Shown: positions 49,972 through 61,700 of the stretch, one piece after another
Layout: each line of letters begins with the position of its first letter
How positions within the stretch are numbered: position 1 is the stretch's first letter
Assembly (NCBI GenBank): GCA_032622095.1
Contig: CP136069.1
Location: forward strand, 166,896,394-166,960,393
Length of the DNA: 64,000 nucleotides
Direction of reading: 5' to 3'
Source: Siphonodentalium dalli
Taxonomy: Eukaryota; Mollusca; Scaphopoda; Gadilida; Siphonodentaliidae
The notes under the pieces: generated by a model
Seen by the model: only the letters and a program-made list of their open reading frames with translations
Told to the model about the DNA's origin: nothing
Database searches by the model: none
Program-made: the position numbers and the translations under genes

Positions 49972-50436
49972 AGGTACTCAACCCGTAAAGAGGGTCCCCA
50001 TCTCAACAGATTCCAACAACAACAATCCGATCAGAGGGTCCTATATTACTATTGCTTTGGCTTTGGGGGTAAAAAATATTTGAGTCGAGGAACCCATCAA
50101 ACAAAGCTCAGAGTTATTAGATATTGATTTTTGAAATTTGTTATTATTCTCGAGATGAGTACTTATAACTGCCGTAATCTGCTCTGGATGTGTACTCAAA
50201 ATCTATTCAAACAGACAAGGATGGATAACTCTAAAATCAAGTGGTAATTTTAACGCAATTTTTACTGAGTTCTGGGCCAGATAGTATTCCCGATAATGAA
50301 AAATAATAGATTTCTAAAATCGATATCTAACAAATCTGAGCTTTGATGGGTGATTTCCTCGACTCGAATCAAATATTTTTGACCCCCAAAGCCATTGAAA
50401 TAGTAATTGAGAGGAGTTTTATCGGGTTGAGTACCT
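49972..50436. mobile_element. TTAA-flanked TIR element (p2)
   Basis: Ends AGGTACTCAACCCG and CGGGTTGAGTACCT are perfect inverses and are flanked by TTAA at 49968-49971 and 50437-50440, the target of piggyBac elements. The next inner inverted block is atccgatcagaggg, ggctttgggggt / acccccaaagcc. It is 465 bp and has no transposase. p1 at 42409 is a relative in the opposite orientation. Confidence 0.8.
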
Positions 50437-50516
50437 TTAATCGCCCAACCCCACCAAACGGGCACCCATGTTGTTCAGCTTTGGTTCGTTAATTAAGCTA
50501 GCTTATGTTCATATTA

Positions 50517-51892
50517 AATTGAATAACAATATACTTCCATATTAAAATATGGAAGTATAATAAGGGAATCGCGCGAAATTGATTGGTATGTCGATATTAT
50601 GGTTTATTGACATTTCTGTGTTCAGTTGGAACGTTCTGGTGTGACCTCCACCCATGCCTCGAAATTTGGTGACGTGGATAGAAAAGTCGCCATATATCGG
50701 CCAATTTTCGAGATATCGAGCTAATTTTTGCGTCATTGTGTTCGTATGCGATGCCCCTTTATTATTTAGCAGGGTTCTGGTAAGGTATTGTGGCGATATT
50801 TTACTATGTAGGCCAATATGTATGTTGTTCAGTACATACTTTTCGAATATCTCTGGCCTCTATCGACATAATACGGCAAGTAGGTAATCATTTAGAAGTA
50901 CTAGAAATTCCCCATCGGATGACACCAAAAACGTGACGATTGGTTGAAGGAATTTAAATCCACAGTGCATCTTCTGTAAACTTGATAAGAATGAAGTGGC
51001 CACACTTTCTACATTTGTCAACCGATTCACAAAATTCACTCATAATGGCCCTCAGTACATATTATAGATACTTCACAACAATTTTGGTTCAAATCGGAGA
51101 CAATAAAAAAATGACAAATTTTGACCCCTTCCCTAGTGCGGACAAATTTCATTGGATCTTGGTCAAAATTTCACCATTTCATCTTCTCTCTATGGACAAC
51201 ACACTCACATAAACCAAATCCAGTTTATATGCGTCGTCTAGGAGGAGATAGAGTCATAAGCACTTTCTCCTCAATTGATGTATGAATACAATTTTCGATG
51301 GTCTGTAACTTGGACATTTCTCAACCGATTTACAAAATTCTTTCAGGAGGATCATTAGTACGTCCTATAGATACACGACAGTAAAAATAGTTGAAATCAT
51401 CGCAAAAAAAATTTGCGAAAATTTTGCCCCCACCTAAACCCCAAAAATATAAGTTCGTCCCTGTTCAAAACTTGTTTTCGTATCAAGTTGCTAATGATTA
51501 ACTGCATAGAAGCTCTCAAATTTGGATATCCTGCATGCCATAGCCAGACACAGGATATGAAATAAATCGAGTTTGGCTAACCATGGGCGACAACTCTGTG
51601 GCGAAAGCGCGGACATAAATTGTAATGCATTCACCCAATAGGGCATACTGAGTTGTACATATGGTCCAAATTTGGAGTCTCTGCTGCTCATATTTTTCGA
51701 GATACAGCAAACCCATTTGTTCACAAAAGGGGAGATAACTCTGAAAATCAAGCGCGGACAATATCCTATATAGTCTATTGACCTAGAATTATTATAGGTC
51801 TATATACGTACGAAATTCCAGATCTCTATATATTGTACTTCCAGAGATATAAGAGTTACAAAATTGCTAAGAATAATAATAATAATAATAAT
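50517..51892 (+). repeat. D unit, copy 4 (array start)
   Basis: Begins at taaattgaataac, lacking the first part of the linker, after lower-copy DNA ending tgttcatat. Followed directly by D copy 5; hairpin spacing is exactly 1393 bp (50530 to 51923). Confidence 0.92.
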
Positions 51893-53281
51893 ATTGGAAA
51901 AAAATAATAAATTGAATAACAATATACTTCCATATTAAAATATGGAAGTATAATAAGGGAATCGCGCGAAATTGATTGGTATGTCGATATTATGGTTTAT
52001 TGACATTTCTGTGTTCAGTTGGAACGTTCTGGTGTGACCTCCACCCATGCCTCGAAATTTGGTGACGTGGATAGAAAAGTCGCCATATATCGGCCAATTT
52101 TCGAGATATCGAGCTAATTTTTGCGTCATTGTGTTCGTATGCGATGCCCCTTTATTATTTAGCAGGGTTCTGGTAAGGTATTGTGGCGATATTTTACTAT
52201 GTAGGCCAATATGTATGTTGTTCAGTACATACTTTTCGAATATCTCTGGCCTCTATCGACATAATACGGCAAGTAGGTAATCATTTAGAAGTACTAGAAA
52301 TTCCCCATCGGATGACACCAAAAACGTGACGATTGGTTGAAGGAATTTAAATCCACAGTGCATCTTCTGTAAACTTGATAAGAATGAAGTGGCCACACTT
52401 TCTACATTTGTCAACCGATTCACAAAATTCACTCATAATGGCCCTCAGTACATATTATAGATACTTCACAACAATTTTGGTTCAAATCGGAGACAATAAA
52501 AAAATGACAAATTTTGACCCCTTCCCTAGTGCGGACAAATTTCATTGGATCTTGGTCAAAATTTCACCATTTCATCTTCTCTCTATGGACAACACACTCA
52601 CATAAACCAAATCCAGTTTATATGCGTCGTCTAGGAGGAGATAGAGTCATAAGCACTTTCTCCTCAATTGATGTATGAATACAATTTTCGATGGTCTGTA
52701 ACTTGGACATTTCTCAACCGATTTACAAAATTCTTTCAGGAGGATCATTAGTACGTCCTATAGATACACGACAGTAAAAATAGTTGAAATCATCGCAAAA
52801 AAAATTTGCGAAAATTTTGCCCCCACCTAAACCCCAAAAATATAAGTTCGTCCCTGTTCAAAACTTGTTTTCGTATCAAGTTGCTAATGATTAACTGCAT
52901 AGAAGCTCTCAAATTTGGATATCCTGCATGCCATAGCCAGACACAGGATATGAAATAAATCGAGTTTGGCTAACCATGGGCGACAACTCTGTGGCGAAAG
53001 CGCGGACATAAATTGTAATGCATTCACCCAATAGGGCATACTGAGTTGTACATATGGTCCAAATTTGGAGTCTCTGCTGCTCATATTTTTCGAGATACAG
53101 CAAACCCATTTGTTCACAAAAGGGGAGATAACTCTGAAAATCAAGCGCGGACAATATCCTATATAGTCTATTGACCTAGAATTATTATAGGTCTATATAC
53201 GTACGAAATTCCAGATCTCTATATATTGTACTTCCAGAGATATAAGAGTTACAAAATTGCTAAGAATAATAATAATAATAA
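51893..53281 (+). repeat. D unit, copy 5
   Basis: Complete unit with full linker, in tandem with copy 4 and ending at an AAT tract before CTAG (53282-53285). First part of the 3.85 kb block duplicated from or with 17873-21720. Confidence 0.93.
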
Positions 53282-54490
53282 CTAGAGGTCAGATTCCATG
53301 GAATCAGATATACTTCCATGGTATTCCATCCCATCCCATCCCATCCCGACCTGACCTTGGCCTTCAAAATGGTCAATCGAAGGTCAAATCGGGTAAAACA
53401 TGCGGATTTCCACGAAATTTGATACCTAGGGGTACTTTTGTCCGGGGAGTCTTTTGGGCGGGTCAAGTCGTGACCCCGACCTGACATTGACATTCGAAAT
53501 GGTAAGTTCAAGGTCAAATCGAGTAAAAGGATCGGATTTCGACGAAATTTTATACCTAGGAAAACTTTTGTCCGGGGAGTGTTTTGGACAGGTCAAATCG
53601 TGACAATATGTTACTTTTACAGTAGAGCGGACATACCTATATAGTATATCGGTGAGCATATTCATGCATTTGCCTTGCTTCTTGCTAAGTCCGTTTGAAT
53701 TTGCATCATGAAGAGAGGGTTTGAATTTGAGTAATATATATCACCCGTCACAACGTTATACGCTACCAGGGTTAAACCGTTCAATATAAATCATTAAAAA
53801 GTGTACTAATCTTGCGTTTATATACTACTTATCACATCCACTCATCGAAAAGTTTTTATCTCAATATATGATTTTCGGAGTAATTTTGCCCATTTGATCT
53901 TCGGTGGAATTTTCCAAATCTGAACCCACCCGACACAAACACTCCCTTGAGCAGGTTGCGTTTATATTAGAGAGGTCAAATTTTAGAGTCATACCTACAG
54001 TATACCGGCTTATGTACCACCGCATTAAACTCGCTCCTACATCGGCCCGTTTGGATTTGGGGCTAAAAATCGGCTAGTGATAGACTACAGAAGTATACAT
54101 ATTTATGATATATAGCGTTGTCACGAGTAAACCGTTCCGTTCCATCTGAAAATTAGAAAATTGCGCTCTAGATGCGCGTGAACACTAGCTATCAGATGTA
54201 GTCGTCAAAAAAAAAATTCTCGATGTTTGAATTTGAAGTATAGCGGTCAAGATTTGGGGGGGGGGGGCGTGAATAGAATATCCAAATGTACCTGCTACGG
54301 CATTACCTTGGTCTTTAATTAGCCCTTTTGGATTTGGTGGGAAGAATAGGTGCATTTTCCTGTTCCCCGTATAGCGGAAAGGGGTATATATATATAGTCA
54401 CGCATTTCAATCAGTTTGGATATAAAGTTTAAATATACACAGTTATATGCCTATATATTTAATACTAATATATTTTCTTATAAATTAATA

Positions 54491-54583
54491 GCGCAGTGCG
54501 TAGTCGAGTGGTCAGAGCGTCAAACCTTCAGTTTGTGTTTTTATTGCGACGTGAGTTCGAATCCCGTCAAATTATCTTTTTTT
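54491..54583 (+). repeat. tRNA-like / SINE-like sequence 3
   Basis: Counterpart of 20471-20563. Box A is TAGTCGAGTGG, which still fits the Pol III consensus; box B and the T7 run are unchanged. Confidence 0.55.
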
Positions 54584-54762
54584 ATTTTTTATTTTTAACA
54601 TGTTTTGGTGTATTTTAATCATCAAATACGAATAATACCAAACTAAAGATAATGTAAAGATGCTTTTTATATTCGATTTCAATCAGTTTGGATATAAAGT
54701 TTAAATATACACAGTTATATGCCTACATATTTAATACTAATATATTTTCTTATAAATTAACA

Positions 54763-54854
54763 GCGCAGTGCGTAGCCGAGTGGAGAGAGCGTCAAACATT
54801 CAGTTTGTGTTTTATTGCGACGTGAGTTCGAATCCCGTCAAATTATCTTTTTTT
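54763..54854 (+). repeat. tRNA-like / SINE-like sequence 4
   Basis: Counterpart of 20743-20834, with gcgcagtgcg where copy 2 has gcgcgctgcg. Boxes and T-run are intact. Confidence 0.55.
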
Positions 54855-54958
54855 ATTTTTTATTTTTAACATGTTTTGGTGTATTTTAATCATCAAATAC
54901 GAATAATACCAAACTAAAGATAATGTAAAGATGCTTTTTATATTCGATAAATAACTAG

Positions 54959-55740
54959 AATATAAACAGTATACAAATTGATCTTACGAAACTGATGATG
55001 TTTGCATGTTTCTATGTGTTTATCGTTGTTATCGCAAATGGAATAATTGGCTATACGTCGTCATTACGTTAGTAGAAATATACACCATATAACGAAGTCT
55101 TGTGTGATCAAATTAATGTAATGTTTGTATTTTGTTTGGTTGTATATGATATGCAGTGCGTTGAAGATGCGAAAGAAAATACAAAAGTGAAATGCACGCA
55201 CGCAGATAGCTCATGACACACTATACACGATAAAATGATAATTTACCACACACCATGGGCTACACAATTTACGAATAGGTGGGTTTATATTAAAATCCAA
55301 GTTATTTGCTTTATAACGGCTCCGATATGAACTCATACCAATATAGCACTCTGGAAATGATTGTTGGAATTCGACGGGCGTTCTATCAGTTCTCTGGTAG
55401 AGGAATGAGACTGGCCCGCGGCAAGACGGGTGTATTCGAATCGGAGGTAGGTTCCATCCCACGGAGGATGGGGTAGCCGGAGGAAGGAGAGAGGGGAGTG
55501 ACAAATTTTTGGCGTATATATAGATAATATATATTATATATATAAGCGGAATTATTTTGAAGAGCTCTTTTCACTTGACTGAGAAAAAAATAATGTTCTA
55601 AGTCCAAAAGTTTTGGTTGAAATATTGGAGCCTTTTTCAAAAAGTGAAAACAAAATGAACGACTTTTCTGGGACAGGTCGATTTGGATCCGTTTTGGACT
55701 CTGGATTTCCCAAAAGTCATCTCCGTTTCGCGTGTAGCAT
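54959..55740 (+). repeat. Module E, copy 3 (3'-truncated)
   Basis: Near-identical to 20939-21720, then switches abruptly at about 55740 from cgtgtagcataat into A-array sequence (cttcggaggagatgtgagg). The last ~100 bp present in the other two E copies are missing. Confidence 0.87.
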
Positions 55741-58700
55741 AATCTGAATCTTCGGAGGAGATGTGAGGACAAGCACATGGGCCCAAATTGCAAACTTTGA
55801 GGGCCCGTAACTCTTGCATTTCTTCTCGGATTTCAAAAATCCTTTCCGGTATGAGTTTGTTTTCGTTCGGGAAATACATAAACTTAAATATATGAATGTC
55901 AATCAAAATTTTATTTTACAAACAATTTGCCCCCTACCCCAGTGTCAAAATATATGTCTGACCCTGTCAAAATTTCCTTCTCTGACTAAACTGACAACGG
56001 TCAACACGACTATGAAAACCACATGCAGTTATCTGGAATGATACAAGAGGACAACAGAGTACAATCAAATAGAGGTTTGCCAACTATGGGCGGTAACTCC
56101 TCAGGGAAAGCGCGGACACAAGTTCTGATGCCCGTGGGCAGTAGGGCATATCGAGATGTGTATACAGTCCAATTTTCGATGCTCTGCTCCTTATAATTTC
56201 CGAGATAATAAAATGACATTTTTTCATATAAAGGGAGATAACTCTACGGGGTAAATGCGGACAATATCCGTTATGAGCCAAAGGCATAGAACTCATTTAC
56301 CCCAACATACTTACCAAACTTGAGTTTTCTAGTACTAATACATTCCGAGATTTGGGCGTTGAAAAATACTGTAGTATAATAATAATAATAATGAAAAATA
56401 ATCGAAAAAGGGCCATAACTCTGTTAAAAGATATTGGACCAACATCCGGATACCATTATTTTTAGTAGACCTTAGATGCCTTCATTCGCTAGAGATTTCG
56501 CGGTCCTCCTCCCATTAGTTTCTGAGTATTTCCAATTAAACAGAAAACGGCCGCAGTAGAAAAACAATATACTTCCTTGGTTACACCATGGAAGTATAAT
56601 AATAGGATCAATCATGAGTGGAAAGAATCGCAGTTTATGGACGGAAAATATGAAGTATGGTGATTATATGTTGTCCTAATATGTGTAGGTTGATCTCAAG
56701 TGTTTGGACGTGACCCCACCCCTGCCTCGAAATTGGGTGACGGGATTGGGAAAACATCAACCCCTGGCACAAACTGCTAAGTTTGAGGCCCCGTAACTTC
56801 GTCAGTTTCCAACGGATTTTAAAGTTGTTTCCAGTTTTGTGATTTGCGGCTGACATAGATTGCATAGTATAAATTTCATCTGATTTGGAGACGGATAACA
56901 CTTTGATTATTGGAAAGCATATGGGCCCAAATTCAAACTTGTACGGCCAAAATCTCCGCCATTTTCCAACGTATTTACGATCTGTCTTCAGCTTCGAGAT
57001 CGGCTGATGTTGCAGATATTATATTCCAAGTTTCATCTGATTCCGAGAAGAATTAAAATTCGGCACCACGGACCACCCCTCCCCAGACCCACAATAATGA
57101 ACCGACACTGGCAAAATTTGGCCCACCGCGTGCCGTCTCCAGTCCGTACGCATTTTCGTATCAGATGACATCCTATGTTCGATATCTTCGGAGGAGATGT
57201 GTTATCAAGCACATGGGCCCAAAATTGCAAAGTTTGAGGGCCCGCGATTCTTTTAGTTTTCGATGGATTTTCGAAATTCTTCCAGTTTCTAGATCGGCTG
57301 ATGTTGCAGATGTTATATTCCAAGTTTCATCTGATTCCGAGAAGAATTAAAAATTGGTACCACGGACCACCCCTCCCCAGACCCACAATAATGAACAGAC
57401 ACTGGCAAAATTTGGCCCACCGCGTGCTCTCTTCCGTCCGCACACGTTGGCGTATCAGATGATATCCTATGTTCGATATCTTCGGAGGAGATGTGAGGAC
57501 AAGCACATGGGCCCAAATTGCAAACTTTGAGGGCCCGTAACTCTTGCATTTCTTCTCGGATTTCAAAAATCCTTTCCGGTATGAGTTTGTTTTCGTTCGG
57601 GAAATACATAAACTTAAATATATGAATGTCAATCAAAATTTTATTTTACAAACAATTTGCCCCCTACCCCAGTGTCAAAATATATGTCTGACCCTGTCAA
57701 AATTTCCTTCTCTGACTAAACTGACAACGGTCAACACGACTATGAAAACCACATGCAGTTATCTGGAATGATACAAGAGGACAACAGAGTACAATCAAAT
57801 AGAGGTTTGCCAACTATGGGCGGTAACTCCTCAGGGAAAGCGCGGACACAAGTTCTGATGCCCGTGGGCAGTAGGGCATATCGAGATGTGTATACAGTCC
57901 AATTTTCGATGCTCTGCTCCTTATAATTTCCGAGATAATAAAATGACATTTTTTCATATAAAGGGAGATAACTCTACGGGGTAAATGCGGACAATATCCG
58001 TTATGAGCCAAAGGCATAGAACTCATTTACCCCAACATACTTACCAAACTTGAGTTTTCTAGTACTAATACATTCCGAGATTTGGGCGTTGAAAAATACT
58101 GTAGTATAATAATAATAATAATGAAAAATAATCGAAAAAGGGCCATAACTCTGTTAAAAGATATTGGACCAACATCCGGATACCATTATTTTTAGTAGAC
58201 CTTAGATGCCTTCATTCGCTAGAGATTTCGCGGTCCTCCTCCCATTAGTTTCTGAGTATTTCCAATTAAACAGAAAACGGCCGCAGTAGAAAAACAATAT
58301 ACTTCCTTGGTTACACCATGGAAGTATAATAATAGGATCAATCATGAGTGGAAAGAATCGCAGTTTATGGACGGAAAATATGAAGTATGGTGATTATATG
58401 TTGTCCTAATATGTGTAGGTTGATCTCAAGTGTTTGGACGTGACCCCACCCCTGCCTCGAAATTGGGTGACGGGATTGGGAAAACATCAACCCCTGGCAC
58501 AAACTGCTAAGTTTGAGGCCCCGTAACTTCGTCAGTTTCCAACGGATTTTAAAGTTGTTTCCAGTTTTGTGATTTGCGGCTGACATAGATTGCATAGTAT
58601 AAATTTCATCTGATTTGGAGACGGATAACACTTTGATTATTGGAAAGCATATGGGCCCAAATTCAAACTTGTACGGCCAAAATCTCCGCCATTTTCCAAC

Positions 58701-61700
58701 GTATTTACGATCTGTCTTCAGCTTCGAGATCGGCTGATGTTGCAGATATTATATTCCAAGTTTCATCTGATTCCGAGAAGAATTAAAATTCGGCACCACG
58801 GACCACCCCTCCCCAGACCCACAATAATGAACCGACACTGGCAAAATTTGGCCCACCGCGTGCCGTCTCCAGTCCGTACGCATTTTCGTATCAGATGACA
58901 TCCTATGTTCGATATCTTCGGAGGAGATGTGTTATCAAGCACATGGGCCCAAAATTGCAAAGTTTGAGGGCCCGCGATTCTTTTAGTTTTCGATGGATTT
59001 TCGAAATTCTTCCAGTTTCTAGATCGGCTGATGTTGCAGATGTTATATTCCAAGTTTCATCTGATTCCGAGAAGAATTAAAAATTGGTACCACGGACCAC
59101 CCCTCCCCAGACCCACAATAATGAACAGACACTGGCAAAATTTGGCCCACCGCGTGCTCTCTTCCGTCCGCACACGTTGGCGTATCAGATGATATCCTAT
59201 GTTCGATATCTTCGGAGGAGATGTGAGGACAAGCACATGGGCCCAAATTGCAAACTTTGAGGGCCCGTAACTCTTGCATTTCTTCTCGGATTTCAAAAAT
59301 CCTTTCCGGTATGAGTTTGTTTTCGTTCGGGAAATACATAAACTTAAATATATGAATGTCAATCAAAATTTTATTTTACAAACAATTTGCCCCCTACCCC
59401 AGTGTCAAAATATATGTCTGACCCTGTCAAAATTTCCTTCTCTGACTAAACTGACAACGGTCAACACGACTATGAAAACCACATGCAGTTATCTGGAATG
59501 ATACAAGAGGACAACAGAGTACAATCAAATAGAGGTTTGCCAACTATGGGCGGTAACTCCTCAGGGAAAGCGCGGACACAAGTTCTGATGCCCGTGGGCA
59601 GTAGGGCATATCGAGATGTGTATACAGTCCAATTTTCGATGCTCTGCTCCTTATAATTTCCGAGATAATAAAATGACATTTTTTCATATAAAGGGAGATA
59701 ACTCTACGGGGTAAATGCGGACAATATCCGTTATGAGCCAAAGGCATAGAACTCATTTACCCCAACATACTTACCAAACTTGAGTTTTCTAGTACTAATA
59801 CATTCCGAGATTTGGGCGTTGAAAAATACTGTAGTATAATAATAATAATAATGAAAAATAATCGAAAAAGGGCCATAACTCTGTTAAAAGATATTGGACC
59901 AACATCCGGATACCATTATTTTTAGTAGACCTTAGATGCCTTCATTCGCTAGAGATTTCGCGGTCCTCCTCCCATTAGTTTCTGAGTATTTCCAATTAAA
60001 CAGAAAACGGCCGCAGTAGAAAAACAATATACTTCCTTGGTTACACCATGGAAGTATAATAATAGGATCAATCATGAGTGGAAAGAATCGCAGTTTATGG
60101 ACGGAAAATATGAAGTATGGTGATTATATGTTGTCCTAATATGTGTAGGTTGATCTCAAGTGTTTGGACGTGACCCCACCCCTGCCTCGAAATTGGGTGA
60201 CGGGATTGGGAAAACATCAACCCCTGGCACAAACTGCTAAGTTTGAGGCCCCGTAACTTCGTCAGTTTCCAACGGATTTTAAAGTTGTTTCCAGTTTTGT
60301 GATTTGCGGCTGACATAGATTGCATAGTATAAATTTCATCTGATTTGGAGACGGATAACACTTTGATTATTGGAAAGCATATGGGCCCAAATTCAAACTT
60401 GTACGGCCAAAATCTCCGCCATTTTCCAACGTATTTACGATCTGTCTTCAGCTTCGAGATCGGCTGATGTTGCAGATATTATATTCCAAGTTTCATCTGA
60501 TTCCGAGAAGAATTAAAATTCGGCACCACGGACCACCCCTCCCCAGACCCACAATAATGAACCGACACTGGCAAAATTTGGCCCACCGCGTGCCGTCTCC
60601 AGTCCGTACGCATTTTCGTATCAGATGACATCCTATGTTCGATATCTTCGGAGGAGATGTGTTATCAAGCACATGGGCCCAAAATTGCAAAGTTTGAGGG
60701 CCCGCGATTCTTTTAGTTTTCGATGGATTTTCGAAATTCTTCCAGTTTCTAGATCGGCTGATGTTGCAGATGTTATATTCCAAGTTTCATCTGATTCCGA
60801 GAAGAATTAAAAATTGGTACCACGGACCACCCCTCCCCAGACCCACAATAATGAACAGACACTGGCAAAATTTGGCCCACCGCGTGCTCTCTTCCGTCCG
60901 CACACGTTGGCGTATCAGATGATATCCTATGTTCGATATCTTCGGAGGAGATGTGAGGACAAGCACATGGGCCCAAATTGCAAACTTTGAGGGCCCGTAA
61001 CTCTTGCATTTCTTCTCGGATTTCAAAAATCCTTTCCGGTATGAGTTTGTTTTCGTTCGGGAAATACATAAACTTAAATATATGAATGTCAATCAAAATT
61101 TTATTTTACAAACAATTTGCCCCCTACCCCAGTGTCAAAATATATGTCTGACCCTGTCAAAATTTCCTTCTCTGACTAAACTGACAACGGTCAACACGAC
61201 TATGAAAACCACATGCAGTTATCTGGAATGATACAAGAGGACAACAGAGTACAATCAAATAGAGGTTTGCCAACTATGGGCGGTAACTCCTCAGGGAAAG
61301 CGCGGACACAAGTTCTGATGCCCGTGGGCAGTAGGGCATATCGAGATGTGTATACAGTCCAATTTTCGATGCTCTGCTCCTTATAATTTCCGAGATAATA
61401 AAATGACATTTTTTCATATAAAGGGAGATAACTCTACGGGGTAAATGCGGACAATATCCGTTATGAGCCAAAGGCATAGAACTCATTTACCCCAACATAC
61501 TTACCAAACTTGAGTTTTCTAGTACTAATACATTCCGAGATTTGGGCGTTGAAAAATACTGTAGTATAATAATAATAATAATGAAAAATAATCGAAAAAG
61601 GGCCATAACTCTGTTAAAAGATATTGGACCAACATCCGGATACCATTATTTTTAGTAGACCTTAGATGCCTTCATTCGCTAGAGATTTCGCGGTCCTCCT

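Larger units (their letters stand above)
53282..54958 (+). repeat. Module G, copy 2
   Basis: Same order of parts as 19262-20938: ATCCC minisatellite, 130 bp duplication, G-run (12 G at 54256-54267 against 10), 270 bp duplication with tRNA-like sequences, and terminal CTAG at 54955-54958. Differences from copy 1 are scattered single bases. Confidence 0.87.
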
